64,000 nt of DNA from Bolinopsis microptera (GCF_026151205.1 NC_087080.1:15261337-15325336), one strand, 5' to 3'. Shown: positions 25,257-39,300, counted from the first letter of the stretch. The notes: generated from the sequence alone by a model not told the origin. Program-made: numbers and translations.

Positions 25257-25373
25257 ATGAGGTCAGCCACCAGCTCCAAACAGAATGTAGTAGGGGGATT
25301 TGGTAGACCCTTTTGTGGGTATGTCGTTCCGGACACCAAGGCTCAGATGCTGATCGTCACGGACGTCACCGAG
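25257..25373 (+). CDS. candidate exon, product unknown
   Basis: There are 39 codons from an AACCAG|ATG junction to |GTAACA, with markedly GC-richer, coding-like sequence (NVVGGFGRPFCGYVV, then TKAQMLIVTDVTE). It is phase 0 at both ends. It could be an internal exon or a first exon starting at this ATG. No family was recognised. Confidence 0.4.
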
Positions 25374-26389
25374 GTAACATATCAATCACGTGGTCTCGTA
25401 CAACCGGATTTTAGTTTTACATTATACTATTATATAACTTCAGATAACCTCACATTTCACTGCATCTCATGAACATTATAGCATTACCATAACATCATCA
25501 TGCCACTGCCATAACATCACCATGCCACTATCATAATAATTAAACCGTGGTATAACATGATGATAATATTTTGTAACACTTATAATATATAGGCAACAAT
25601 ATGGTTGATGATGAATCATGATGTTTGCTACTCAAGTACAATAACACAATGTTAGCTGAATGTATCACTGTAACACTGCATGTTACAGTGTTACAGTGAT
25701 ATCACTGTAACACTGTTAGGAAGAGTGCAAATGAGTACTGCAGCAGAAGGATAGAGAAATAATTATTTCGCTTTGCTGGAATATAGTTATAATTTGAGGA
25801 ATAAAGAAAGAAAAATAATAAATTAAAATTCATTAGACGCACAATTGCACTAATCGATCAGCTTAAGCTGCAGAGGAACAAACCAAACTGTAGACTTAAT
25901 CTCTCTCAATTTAGATTGCCGCTTTAACAGGGTAGTTCATTTTAACTAAAATCCAGGTCGACTTTAGAGCCAGTGTCCGTGTTTGACAGGTCCGTGTGGG
26001 TTCTTTGTTAGATCGAGCAGTGCTATACCTTTCAGTGTAATGATAAGAGATTTTAGTGCAATCTAAGGTCTGATCAGTGCTTTTTGAGATGTCGCGACGT
26101 AAAATGCAGGGTTTGCGTTTAAATCACGTAAGAAATCTATACTAAATGATCATTTTTTTGAACATTTAAAATATAATTTGGAACATTACAGTAACGTTAT
26201 TCAAATCTCAAACAGAAAAATGTAATATTATTGACTTAGCTTCAGGAGCCTGTTTGACACCAATAACATATTTCTGTTTACAAGTCATTCTTTAGTGAAT
26301 CATTTGCATCGTAAAACGTTAAAGTTCAAGTTTTACATTGTATCTTCCCACACCCAAGCAGACTTACCAACGATTAGAAGTAAGAGGTG
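25374..26389. other. no recognised gene
   Basis: There are repeated CATAACATCA motifs near 25490-25540 and an inverted TGTTACAGTGTTACAGTGA near 25670-25705. One 25-base possible micro-exon lies at 26363-26387 after a good acceptor (ACACCCAAGCAG|), unsupported otherwise. Confidence 0.35.
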
Positions 26390-26690
26390 ACAAACATGCT
26401 AAAGATCAACTCTTCCATCCGTAAAGTCGACCAACATTTTGGTATAGAGGCGACAACCGTGCGAGACATCAGCAAGATCGAAAAAAACCTCTATAGAAAC
26501 CATATAACATTCAGATTTCAGACCCCCCTGTACTTCAGTCTTGAAACCTTCATTGAGACGTCCAGTAACAGACAACTGGGATCAAGCCACTTACACCTGG
26601 TTCAAGTCTAAACGCGAGAAAGTTGGAGTATTCATCAAGATTCTTGGTAATGTCGCAAAAGAAGATTACATAAGAAACTTTTGGGGAGTA
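26390..26690 (+). pseudogene. broken pogo/Tigger-like transposase fragment
   Basis: One frame reads SSIRKVDQHFGIEATTVRDI followed by SKIEKNL, matching the helix-turn-helix of jerky/Tigger (pogo-group) transposases. After a frameshift the next frame reads WDQATYTWFKSKREKVGV, matching their CENP-B-type second DNA-binding block. The DDE catalytic domain is absent. This is a decayed, inactive remnant. Non-autonomous elements with pogo-type ends lie at 38025-38132 and 41595-42035. Confidence 0.6.
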
Positions 26691-26820
26691 TCACATGTTA
26701 GTTATCTCAATAATAGAGGGATAGTCTACCAGTCTACATTTAGTACAATTACATTGTTATAAACTGATTTAACTGAGGAATCGTAACTACTTAACATTTA
26801 CTGTAAGCAATTCGCACACA

Positions 26821-27165
26821 ATGACGATGGAAACAACCAACCAGCGCGTGAACCCACCATTATTCAACGTGAAGAGTGAAGAGTCTAATCAATTAACCCT
26901 ATTAGATTGCTGCCGATATCCATTACACAGCTGTTACATAGCTGTTACATACCTGTTGCATCCATGTTACATAACCGCCGGTATCAGTTTTAACAGCGCG
27001 GCTCAGACCACTGCACATAAAAGGCAGTGTGGACCGTGTGGTGCAGCTCTGTGCCACTTGTGCCATTCTGTACTACTCTGTGCCACTTGTGCCATTCTGT
27101 ACTACTCTGTGTCACTTGATCCTCCGGTGTTGTGGTTTTGTCCAACCAGCTTGCTTTTACCATAG
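26821..27165 (+). CDS. hypothetical ORF, 114 codons
   Basis: This is open from ATG to TAG. The second half is Cys-rich (KRQCGPCGAALCHLC, then a 29-bp tandem duplication encoding GTGCCACTTGTGCC strings), which may be repeat-driven. The first half (NPPLFNVKSEESNQLTLLD) looks protein-like but was not recognised. It could be transposon debris. Confidence 0.2.
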   Translation: MTMETTNQRVNPPLFNVKSEESNQLTLLDCCRYPLHSCYIAVTYLLHPCYITAGISFNSAAQTTAHKRQCGPCGAALCHLCHSVLLCATCAILYYSVSLDPPVLWFCPTSLLLP

Positions 27166-27900
27166 GATAATCGGCTCTGTGAGCTGGGAAACATTCTGTA
27201 AGAATGTTCTTTGGAGGAATTACTGTTGGTTTCTCGACAGGACAAGACTCAATATCTTCCAATTGACGCTTTAAGGCACTAGACTAAAAGCAGAGACTTT
27301 GTAGCTCGTCCTTTAATCACAGCCAAGATCATTTTATGAGAATGCTCATTGGCCTTTTCATTCCTCAAACGTGAGCTATTACGTTATTACTGGGTTATTA
27401 ACAAATCTTTCTGGTTAATAATGATTCAGTTGCAAGGTTGTTTTTCCCCGAATTTTCTTCTTTTTGATACTTTACTTTTGCATAAATTTTATCTTACTTT
27501 GCTTTAGCCTTGATCCCCCGATTTTGCAGATGTGACAGCTTTCTCGAATGTTGAATACAATATCTAAATCCTAAACTAGCTTGATAGTTTAGACAGTAGA
27601 GACTTACCATTTGATCACGTGATAATAGATCTGCTACCATCCCGCCTTTGATTTCGTGTTAATGCCATGGGAACCACTCCTCGTAACTAATGCTGCTGAT
27701 AACACAAGTAGTGAGCATAGAAATCCAACTATTGTTACTAACGCAACAGTGGTTAGGACTGAGAGTGTGTTGCCTAGTGACTGAGAGTGTGTTGCCTAGT
27801 GACTGAGTTACACCATCAGGGAACAGATCAGGGTGGTACAGACTCAGATCACCAGTGGAGAACAGTGGAGAAGCTCAGTTATATCTTAGTTAGGGTTGTT
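27166..27900. other. no recognised gene
   Basis: A 22-bp direct duplication (GACTGAGAGTGTGTTGCCTA...) lies near 27757-27803. Nothing else was seen. Confidence 0.4.
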
Positions 27901-27907
27901 AGTTTGA

Positions 27908-28148
<241 letters not shown>

Positions 28149-28736
28149 TAATGGCTTGGTGGGAGAGAGGATAATGGATTTAGGTGCATTTCACTGAATG
28201 TCTATGTGTAATTTTGGTGTTTTTGCTGAGAGGAGGTATGTAATAAGGTGAGTAAGGGGTAAGGACAGGTGTTTTGTACATAAATTATATGAAAATGGAC
28301 ATAACTCGACTTTTAAGTGGTGTTCTGATTTACATGTATTACCTGGAGATCCCTGATGGCTAACTAAACTCGAATAAGAGAGGGGAGGTGAATTTCTATG
28401 TGCCAAATTTGAGATATCACTTCAAACACATGAAAATAGTTCTATCGGGCAGGAGTCGTGTTACCGTGAACTTTAAACACTTTGATGGATTTCAACTGTT
28501 TAAATTAGTATCAGAAATGATTGGATGTTGGATAATGAACATGACTAACAAAATGTATTCTCCGAGAGGTCCTCTTTCTTTCTATTATCAAGGCACTGCC
28601 ATAAAGTGTTGATCACCAATAATCGCCTAATCGGCTCCGGTTTGCGCGGTTGGATTATCCGCACTTATGTCTTATCTGTGATTTTATCTGTGATGTTATG
28701 AATTATGCACAAATCGTGAAAAACATTCTGCAGCAC

Positions 28737-28881
28737 TCTTGGTGTACAATGTACTTGGTGTACAATGTACTTGGTGTACAATGTACTTGGTGTACAATGT
28801 ACAATGTACAATTTACAATGTACAATGTACAATGTACAATGTGCAATGTACAATATACAATGTACAATGTACAATGTATAA
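28737..28881. repeat. TGTACAATGTAC-type minisatellite
   Basis: Four 16-bp TTGGTGTACAATGTAC units are followed by about eight 8-10 bp ACAATGTAC units. The core TGTACA is self-complementary. The open frames here are repeat artefacts. Confidence 0.9.
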
Positions 28882-28889
28882 CATGTCCT

Positions 28890-30011
28890 TCTTTATCTCG
28901 GGCAGGGGGAGGGGCGTTAGTAAGGGTAGTGGCACTTTTCCATTATATTGGTCAATCTACTGGAGCCAGAAAGTCGGATAATAGTGAATAGTCTACACTC
29001 AAGGGACAATTTGTGAGGAAGAAGCGAAATTTAACAAATTTATTGGTTAGTGCAAAGAAGTTAGGTCAAGCATTTTAGAAGCGATGTAAACTTTTGACAT
29101 GCAACCTACAGGTTTGCTGGTGTTTCAAGATTTCATTGAAATTTCAATAAATGATTTATTCATATTATAAAGGATCTGGCATCTGTAGTCAAGAGAAAGA
29201 GAGCTGTACACCAATCAAATTTTGTGAAGGGTGCTCGGTTATGAAAATTTATCAAAATTAAGAAAACATTAGTTTCCGAAGTTCTACCAAACCAGTCGCT
29301 CGGAAAATAACGGAAAATAATAAGACTGAAATAGCTGAGCTCTCACCACAGAATCGACATTGTAATATAAGAATATTTCTTTCATACTTACAAGAAGACG
29401 GTGAGCCATTTTGTATCAAATGATTCGTTCCAACCGCAAAGTGCGATTATTACTTGAGAAAATTCCACACTTCTTTAGTCTTGTTTCAAGGAAGCCCTCC
29501 CTTGTTCTCTTCGAAAACTTGCAATGAGACCGATATATATTAACATTTCAGGCGATTTTCCATCGCAGAATAAATTATGACGGAGTGTTTTCTTCTTCGA
29601 GTTTTAACTGTCGCGTCAACAATCATCCCGATATCGCAGCCATTTTGGCATTTAAAAGTGTCAAATTGTGTCGGGAGTAAAATTTTTTACTGTTAGTCTT
29701 GCCGAGCCACGAGGAGTGCGGTCTTTTTGGAAAATTTGTTAAACGTAAAATTTTAAACATATCGAAAGACAGATTACCCCATGCCCATTGATAATCGACA
29801 TCTAATTGTAGTGAATCATGTCGAAAAGTTGAGATTCTGCAAGAAAGTTTCTTGTTTATGAACGATAAAATTTCCTTTGTTGCTTTTAGTTTTACTTGCA
29901 AACACGTGTAATTTACCCAATTTCTCAGTTTGAGGCACGTGAAGTGTAACTATATAATCACTGTCCACATGATCAGATAAAATAGGAATCCTGGATAAAT
30001 CTCACATTACC
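28890..30011. other. no recognised gene
   Basis: A 92-codon minus-strand frame at 29623-29901 shows no known motif. Nothing else could be supported. Confidence 0.4.
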
Positions 30012-30069
30012 GTGCTCTTTACATCTTTGCAGCTGAACAAAACCGTGAACGTATTGAGTCTAGCTCGCA

Positions 30070-30127
30070 GAAAAGTTACCAGAGTTACCAGACAAGTTAC
30101 CAGGGTTACCAGACAAGTTACCAGACT
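30070..30127. repeat. GTTACCAG direct repeats
   Basis: AAGTTACCAGRGTTACCAGAC-type units give five GTTACCAG copies, the same word as the acceptor-like repeats at 25190-25256. Whether an exon follows is unclear. Confidence 0.6.
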
Positions 30128-30854
30128 TTGTCACTTAGCATCAGTTGTCAGGTTCCTCCTCCTCTGTGAGGATCCGAAGCTTTCTAAACGCTTTCCAGCT
30201 AATTTCGTGTGTGTGTGTGTGTATATGTGAGGGTGTAACCGATGATTTGCGATTAGTGTCGCCGAGTTTGACTCGGTACTTTTATCTTTTTATAGACTAG
30301 ACAGGAAGGGCTCTAAATCTGCTTATGTGGTGCATCTTCATCATTATCCGCCTCCAAGTTTGAGATATAGCTGCATTCATAAGAATCATTAGATATTGAT
30401 CGAAAAATGTAATAATAATGTCTGATAATGAGCGGTAATGATGATGGAGATGAAAGTGAGGGGGCTTGTCTCGCCAGCGATCCTTATATGGGCTTATGAG
30501 AGTACAATAACATTATATCAGGCTTACATCTACACTTGTACCAGGGCATATTGTGCTACAACCGGGGTACTAAAGTACTAGTGCTGCTGCAATCTGCATG
30601 CTTATATGTCTCTTTATTATATACACCTCACACTGTCCCTCTATGCTTGTCCTAGACGGCATATCTAGTATTTATCGTACTTTTAATGGTGACAGAAGTT
30701 TGGTAAGTTTAGTGCTCCTTGGTGCAGCTAGTCGTTACCTGCAGTTGAACTTTCGGCAAATAAACCTTTTATCAATTAGGAATTTTATAGCCAGTTGTTA
30801 GTTATTATTACTGCATTTTATTCTTTTATCAATTTATGATTCTAGACGGTACCC

Positions 30855-31290
30855 CAGTGATGCACGCCGGTTCATTTTTCGCCAACCGGCGGCGGCGTGC
30901 CCAAAATGGCCCGGCGTGGCGGCGTTCGGCGGCGTGGAACATAATTTTGTCAAAATTTAGGTTTGAATTTCCAGGCCCACAAAAATTGTGGCGTACTTGC
31001 GATCATGAAATAATGATGTAATAAGTGTGGTTTTTACAGCATTTATGGCGAAAACGTGGCTGAATGTGATGATGAACGTAACGAAGTGGCCTCATAGCAG
31101 CGAGTAGCCCCATAAAATACGACATCCACCCGCTGAACTACAATTATCAATGCTACCATCAGAAAACTCTAGTTTGCCCGGCTGCGCGTGCCCTAAAATT
31201 ATATTTTTCTAAATTGCAATCGTCCAAAAAAATTTGCCTTGAAATTTTTTTTAATTTTCACGCGGCGTCCGGCGGCGGCGTGCATCACTG
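30855..31290. mobile_element. hAT-type MITE, 436 bp, 8-bp TSD
   Basis: The ends are CAGTGATGCACGCCG and its inverted counterpart CGGCGTGCATCACTG. Both flanks carry the identical 8-bp target duplication CGGTACCC (30847-30854 and 31291-31298), diagnostic for the hAT superfamily. The interior is GC-rich near the ends (GGCGGCGGCGTG) and has no transposase, so it is non-autonomous. Perfect duplications suggest recent insertion. Confidence 0.9.
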
Positions 31291-31299
31291 CGGTACCCA

Positions 31300-34060
31300 T
31301 AGTTGATAAGAAATGAGCAGCTATATTTTGATATCGAATCAGCCGTGTAAGTGAAGATTATTTAACATAAATCTGCACATCTATACCAAAGTACCTCCTC
31401 GCCATAGATCCACATTATGAGAAATCTGAATATTCTGATTGCTAGAGCGGAGTATTATTTAATAAAACGCCTGAATAGCACACGAGCCTGCATACAAGGA
31501 CGGCCCCCTAGGGTTAGATTAATGCATCATGCATGACCCCATGCCTCTGTTATATTTTACTAGAACAACTCCTGGTCGTAGAGCTGGCATCAGAATGAAT
31601 TGATTAATGATTATACATGGAGGACGGAGGTGTCATGGAGGACCTAACTACCAACTGTTTACCGGTGTGGTTGCTGGTGTTCAACAAATCACAAGTTCTA
31701 ATATTTGAAAGTTAGGAAAGATTGTTGTGTGGGTATTACTAATAGTTGCCATTAGCTCAATTACATTGACGTCATCCTGACATCTGACGTCTGACGTCAC
31801 GTCAGTTAGTGTTTCCCATTTGGTTTCAATTTGACTGCCTTAAGCTGCCTTGTGAATCGTCAGCTATTTTGTAATCCGGTTGATCAGTATACGTACAATT
31901 CGTCAGGCCGAAATTTGGAATCTTGTCATAGATCGACAAATTTACACTCAGTGTTTTAATAGGTCCCTGAACGATGGGTGAATTTAAAGGTTTTGTTATA
32001 AAGATGAGCATACTATTAGGCTAAACATAATAATATTACAATTTTCTCGACTGACTGACAATGTTTCTTCTTTTTCCCCATTTAGAATACAAAGATTAGT
32101 ACATTTTAGCTTATGATTAATATTATATTTTTACCTATAGTTTACTTAGATTAGGTTTACGTAAAACATTTTTGTTGCTTCTCACATCTTTACATCGCAT
32201 CGATAGGGACTGAACATATAATATGAATTAAAAATAGTCAGTGCCAGTCGATGAGTTAAACTCATTGAGTTTACACGATGTTTATACTTTATAACCGTGT
32301 AATTGTCAGGGACTATGGCTTAATCTATCATATTCCTAAAGTCAGGGATTTTAAAACGCATTAAACTAAGAACCTTGAATTAACACTTCAATGTGTTGCG
32401 GAAGTTTTAGAGTGATTCTTTACGTAGGTCATGACTCACTAGTCACTAGTTTCTGCCAAGAAATGGTAAGCATTATAAACTGTGGGAGTTTATTGCCTAC
32501 CGTTTTTTATCTGCACCAGAGGAAGAGTCGCCAGTTAACCCCTATGATCATGTTCAAGTGTCTCAATTTTTTTCCAGGGATATAGCACAGTTCACGAAAG
32601 AAATTTAGCTACATGGTTAATTTTAAGGTAACAATTTTCGGTCATTTGTCTAGGAGTAGATCGTTGATAACGAAATGAGTGACCAATTACGACAGAATAC
32701 TGAAATATGATGAGGTGGTGAGGTTGCCAATGAACTATCGGTGGAGCGATCAGAAATGACTGTTGAGTAACCCTAGACCGCCATTAGCTTTCCTCATTAT
32801 TCAGAGATGATAAGATAGGGGTATAGAGAGGAACAGTACTACTACTAGTTCTGGTCTGATTTCAATTCCGTTATTTGTTTGACTCTGACCCTCCCTGAAT
32901 TCGTTCCATGTAAGTATAATTTAAAATACTCCACGTCGTGATCGAAAGACAGAAGACGAATAATAGTTTAACGTCTTAAGAGCCAGAAGCGATGCATGCC
33001 AGAGGATTTCTTACAGTGTAACAGTATAACATTCCGCCCTGTCGATAATTAAGCGAAGAAGGCAATAAATTGAAGACGTGAAGGAGTGTTATTATGTAGC
33101 CGATGTCAGCTTGAATGGTACTCATTTTTAAATCAGGCAATATTTACAGCGTTATTACAAGCGAATATTAGCGTGGCGATTGCTTTAATTATCATCGGGC
33201 TATAATAATGTACTTTGATACATCGCTCAATTTACCTTTGTATCGATAATTGCAGATCACAATATTATTTGTATTTTCGTGTCTCCAGCGTTGTTATCAC
33301 TTACTCACAAAATTCAAAGTGTCTGGATCAAAGTGTCTGGATCCGAGTCTATTTAATTACCTGCACATAGTGTCATGTCATGAGTACTCAGTACATAGTA
33401 TCGATAGTATTGAGCTTATGGGCTAGTAAGTTTAACTAGGCTTGCACCCTGAGTCCTATAGCCCTCAGGTGAAGACTTTTGCGGTTTTCATCACAGTTTG
33501 GTGATTTTCCAATTGTAAGCTATTTTGTTATGGGTTTTATAATTGTGCGAATATATTTAGTATCACGATTTATGCTTTTTATTTTTTGCCCTTTGATTAA
33601 GTTCGAAACGCAGAGTTTAAGAATAAAGCTATAGAACTTAGAAGAGTATTTCTGTAAAAACTTCACGGTTTGACGTCTGAAAGTAACATCTAAATTGTAA
33701 AGCTGGAGAGTCATACTCACTTGCCAATTCACAGGAGTATCTCACAAGAAGACAATTTATAAGCTTTTAAACTTTTATAGCGATAACCGTCCACTGAAAA
33801 CATAAATCAGAGAGCGAACAGTTTTCTTACCCAAAAGGAGAGAGAGGAGCCATAGTCTAGCGATGCTAGAATGGTGTCAAACAGCAACGGACCAACGCAA
33901 ATTGCAGCAGCCGTGATCAGATGTTCACAGCAAATTACCCCTCAAGTTGCCTGGACGATGCCTCTCCAAGATGAGGTCTAGTACTTGTGCATGCCAGTAT
34001 CTGCTTTATAACTTAACTTTAGAATATACTTTATAACCACAGTAACAGACTTTTACACCC
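31300..34060. other. no recognised gene
   Basis: The only coding-like item is a 36-codon frame at 33871-33981 (MVSNSNGPTQIAAAVIRC...) that could end at a weak donor after 33960 and run in phase into the Kv first exon; this is unproven. Other frames lack support. Confidence 0.35.
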
Positions 34061-34074
34061 ATGTTGTAGTATTA

Positions 34075-34186
34075 CTGTGACAACTAACAATTATTACTGT
34101 AACAACTAACAATTATTACTGTAACAACTAACAATTATTACTGTAACAACTAACAATTATTACTGTAACAACTAACAATTAGTCTC
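34075..34186. repeat. 22-bp minisatellite, 5 copies
   Basis: TTACTGTAACAACTAACAAT plus two bases is repeated about five times. On the minus strand it contains acceptor-like TTGTTACAG and TTGTTAG words, but no adjoining exon was found. Confidence 0.85.
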
Positions 34187-34199
34187 TTATTGGACTAAT

Positions 34200-35048
34200 T
34201 TAAAGTATATTATTTCGTTCCAAAGACATCTTCACCGGCCACTAACTATCGAGGAGACCATTAACGGATCAGAAACAAACTATAGTAAGAAATGTTTGTA
34301 GATAAAAGTGACTACTGAAACTGAAAAGGATCAATGCTGAACTAGACGTCTTAAAAGGTGGAAGAATCCTTTAAAGACTGAAAGAGTGTCGGTTGTGAGA
34401 CCTTTCGTCCGGAAACGACAGAGGGATCTGTTATAGATTCAATCGAGTTTGTATCATACTGATCACTAACTGATCTTCTAGAACTTTTCATGGGACATCA
34501 AAGTCTTCTAAACAATTTTCAAAGTATCAGCTCCTGGCTCCTGTTCATTGCTCAATTTCCTGAAACCGGAGCTGAGTTAAAAGCAGTCATGAGCTATGCA
34601 GTACCGGGGTTTTGGACCGAATAAAATTGTTTGTCTTCTGAGACGTTCAAGTATTTCGTAATGTCGTTTAAATCATACTATTTTTACAGAATAACCTCAG
34701 TTGTACGCGTTGAGGTACGTTTAAATAGCTGCGATTATAATATGTAATCGGCATATTCCATAGCCAGACTTCGCTAGATGTTGGTCAAACTGATCAACCA
34801 TAATTCTGGCAGGCTGCAGTATTTTATGATGAAATTAAAAATGTCCTCTTCCCATTTATAACTTTATCTCTCTGTCAGTAATCCATGGATTCTGGATGAT
34901 GTGCGTAATTTAACTTATCTCCCCACCATCCTTCCACCCTGCTCTTTTACCGTATTTCCCCTCCATCCTATCAACTTCCAACTTTTCAGTCGATTCCTAC
35001 TCCTAATCTGTCTTCCGCTCATTACCTTCCTCGTTGCTGGCCCCTTCT

Positions 35049-35104
<56 letters not shown>

Positions 35105-36383
35105 TATTTATACTGCTTCAATCTTCTCTGTATATTCTTCAGTAGTGTTAACCCAGCCAACGACTCTTTTGGTTAAAAGCGTTATTAATTTGACTGATCA
35201 GAGAATTACTGAATAGTAATTACTGAACAGTAATTACAGTATAACGCTGTAACCACCGCTGTGAATTTTTAAATTTAGATTTAAGGATAATCCAAATCTA
35301 TCCGATACACTTGCTAAGGTGGGGTTTAACTTAAAATTGCTCTGTCCGCAGGTAGGACTATATTTAGGACTTATAATTGGGTAGATTTAAGGGGCACAGC
35401 TTGTACATTGATTTGGATCGATCAGGCGGGCAGCTTCATGAATTAATCCATCAAAATATGAATATAGCATTTAACTGGCTACACTCAGGCCACTGCCGTT
35501 TGAAATTATAAAGGATCTCCCCCCCCCCCCCCCCTACCCAGTGATATCTTAGCCCCGGTTATAATTGTAAGTGGAGCCTGGTATCACTAAGATACCGTGT
35601 GTATCATTACTATCTCGTTGACAATTTAGATGCCATCTTTAGTAGCCTCTTTTACAGCTATTATGATCGGGCTATAATGATTTGGCAACCTAAGTACTGA
35701 TATGTATTATTGTATAAATTTGTATTGGTCCCGTTTGATGCGACAAGGAAAAATGCTCTTATCAGGAAAGGATACCAATCCGGATTTTACATAAGTACTG
35801 ATACTTGGAATTACTTCATTTAATTGATCATAATATTAAATCATGATGGGTTCCAGATTAGTGTATGATTAGTTTATGATAATTAATAGGGCAATTAAAC
35901 ATTTTATTCGGGTCAAGAATAAGTATTTGTTAATTGATAAGTATTTGTTTTGTGATCAGTTTAACTTTAAGCGGTCTTAATGGGGAAATTATTTTCTACG
36001 AAAAATTTTCTTCGGGTAAAACATGGCGCGTCAGATTGTCCACATTTGGTTAGTTGATAATTCAATTCTTCTGTTGTTATTTTATTTTATGGTCAGAGGA
36101 GTAACATTTCATCACCGGATAACGTTTCCTGATGAAGAATACTCAGTCGACCTAATTGTTGTAATACCCTTTAATCTGCTCCTCCCAGTTTCTTCACTCA
36201 TCTTTACCATGTTTACTGTATTAAATAACTCTGCTAACACCGTGTATTAGACATTAGTTACAAACTTAATGTCTGTGAATAGCAATATAAATTTCACGAT
36301 TATTGGGTCTCAAAACCCCTTTAAAATTTAAACCTGTTTTTAAGAACCTCGTGCCGAGTTCAAATTTTTATCCCGTTTAAAAC
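34200..36383. other. no recognised gene; upstream of the Kv gene
   Basis: This holds a CT microsatellite (35049-35102) and a poly-C patch (35519-35535). The 75-codon frame at 36023 has no support. The Kv promoter presumably lies here, but no element could be identified. Confidence 0.4.
35049..35102. repeat. (CT)n microsatellite
   Basis: About 26 CT dinucleotides. Confidence 0.95.
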
Positions 36384-36390
36384 TTTCAGA
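36380..36390 (+). promoter_or_regulatory. acceptor-like site abutting the Kv start codon
   Basis: AACTTTCAG ends immediately before the ATG at 36390. This suggests a 5'-UTR intron or upstream exon, or a spliced-leader trans-splice site. The transporter gene has the same arrangement (TTTCAG|A-ATG at 47913-47922). Confidence 0.5.
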
Positions 36391-39300
36391 TGGATCCGGA
36401 AGAGGAGGAGCCCAACTTCGACACTATAACTATTAATATATCGGGCAAACGGTTCGAGACCTGCTTGAGAACCCTAGAAAGATTCCCTGAAACCAGACTT
36501 GGCAACCCCATGGTAATCATAGCAGAATTATTCGTTTGAAATTGAGATCTAAGACAATGTTAGATATATTATGTTACATTTTCACACTCGAATGATTTAA
36601 ACTCGTATCTGAAGCTTTCTGGCTGTCAATATTATTTTTGTTTATATCACGATTGTTACATACTGGTAACAACTTCAAAACAAGAACAATGAAATATTGT
36701 TGAAAATTAATAATTGCGTGTAAAAGTTTTCTTTTTACCTTTTTAACGTCAAAATTTCAGCTGAGAAAAAAGTACTACAACAAAACGAGAGAAGAATACT
36801 TCTTCGACCGAAACCAGGAAGCATTCCATGCGATATTGTACTATTACCAGTCGCGGGGATCGCTCTACATACCTCCTGCTATTCAGGAACAAGTCTTTTA
36901 TCAGGTTTGAGGATGAATCTTAAAGACATTATTCTTAATAACGATTGATCAGAAGCAAATAATCGTTACATGTGATCAGGTTATTTCTGGCGAAGTTTAG
37001 TTTTTTAGTTGTCGAGTACACGTCCAATTAGAGGACGTGAATCCAAATAATCCTTCATCAATTAAATTTGATTACGAATGAACGAATCACTACTCATATA
37101 TATACAGATTCGTTAATGACTAAAGAGTACTTTTTTATTGCTATTATCTCAACATATTTCCAGGAACTTGATTTCTGGGGGATAAACCCGGAGCCAAGGG
37201 GAGGAGAGAATGGCTTCGCACTGATAGACGACACGGATCATAAGAAGGTAAGATTTACACAACGAAAAAAAGTTAAGGTTAAAGTTTAACTTAAATGATC
37301 AACATGATGAATATATATATTCATTGATTACGAATGAACGAATCACTACTCGAATATATACCGGTAAGATCACTACTCGAATATATACACAACGAAAAGA
37401 AGTTAAGGTTAAAGTTTAACTTAAATGATCAACATGGTCAATAGCGGTTTAAACTAGTTATAGTTACTTAACTAACTTTACTACTACTAAAGTTATTAAC
37501 TTTAGAAACTTAAAACAACATCTCAATTAAAAACAACAACCATCTCAGCCACCTCACGAGTTTCGATGGGGCAAGTTACAGAAGACGACGTACGTGTTTC
37601 TGAACAAGCCCAAGTCTAGTTTTGGGGCTAGGATCTGGGCATCCGTCGACATTTTCGTTATTTTGTGTAGTGTCATCAACCTGGTAAGTGCAACAATCAA
37701 CATGTATCACGCTTATTACGAGGAATTGTGAGTCTCCTCAGATATTCATTTCAAATAAACCCAGATATCTGCATTAAAATCACACTGATTTAATTTTCTA
37801 ATGATCATGAAGAGCTTACATATCACTTTATCATCTCACTTTATCACTTCTCAGGTAGTGGAATCCTATGGTAACAAGAACAGAAGCCCGGGCGACACAG
37901 ACACACCTTACTTTGCTGTGGACGCCGCGTGCGTCTGCTTCTTTTCCGTGGATATAGTGTTGAGGTGCCTAGTAGCCCCAGTAAGTGTCATATTCTTGTG
38001 CCACTGGTCTTAAATACTTAAATACAGTAAAACCCCGATTTAAATTTACCGCAAACCCCGATTTACCGCGAACAACAATTTACCGCGGCTGTTTCCTTTC
38101 CTCAAACTCTGCGGTAAATCGGGGTTTTACTGTATGTGACTTATAAATTCTGAGCAACTTTCAATTTAAGATTGTTGTGCATGCTCACCTCTGTATTAAG
38201 GGGCGGGGCTCGCACCGCACGAAATTGCAGTGCTATACTTTGTAGGCTTGAAAGATAGGTCCATAAAAAGCCAAGAAAATTATTGATCGTTTGATCTGTT
38301 AGTTCACTGTACAATACATTGATGGCACGACTCACCGGTCACGTTTTGAGGCCCACCACCCGATCACTTATTTATGATAATCCGTGTGATAATTCCCAGT
38401 CATCATCATGTACACATGCTTCAATATTGAACCGCGTATTTAACGATGAACCGGAATTAAATCGGTCAATCCCCACGTTTAATGAATGAGCTTTCTTTCA
38501 GGACATGGCGAGGTTTTTCAAGAAGCCGTTAAATTGGTTCGATTTCCTGGCAATAATGCCCTTCTATTTGGAGCTCTCGCTGGGTGGGTTCATGAGAACG
38601 GGAGCAATGAACAACAACATCATTATGCCTTTCAAAATATTGAGGTAAACTTATATAATTATGCCTTTTGAAATGCTTAGGTAAACGCTTATCAGGTTCT
38701 AGAACTGGTGATCTGCAATTGATGTGTATTACGGCGTTTGTCTTAAATCATTGAATGCTCAACAATAATGAGGGCCAATCATCTCTACAAAGACAGCTGG
38801 AGTTAATTGCTTGAGTGCAGATTATCGTCGATTGTACACGATTTTCGAAAATTCCAGATGTTCTTTCTTTATCTAATCAGACTAAAATAGCTGGTTTAAA
38901 GAACTAGAAGGACTAGAAGAACTAAAACCGTTATTATATAAAGGGTTATAAAGGGTTTATATATACATATTATGTATTCAGAAAAGTTTACAAAATGGCC
39001 AACCGTTTTAAGGTATTCAGAATGACGGACAATATTATCTTTGGATATTTTAAGTGAAATGATGTTTCCAAGCTTCGGATTATCGAATATTCAAAGCCGA
39101 ATAAAATCACATTTGAGGATATTTAGATTACGGTAACAAAGATAAGTAAGACTCATCGTTATTATTATATTTCAGGATATTTAGAATAACGAGGGTATTG
39201 AAACTTATCAGACATAGTGGCAGATTGATTCTCATGATTCAGGTATTGTACTATTTTTAAAATGATAACTAAATATTTGACCCTTAAACTGTAAAAGTCG

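Noticed and set aside
33871-33981. 36-codon frame as an upstream Kv exon
   Set aside because: The phase fits, but the donor (GTCTAG) is poor and the 2.4 kb gap has no other support; kept only as a remark.
36023-36250. 75-codon hydrophobic frame just upstream of the Kv start
   Set aside because: It has no suitable donor into the Kv first exon, an AT-rich composition, and a stop at 36248.
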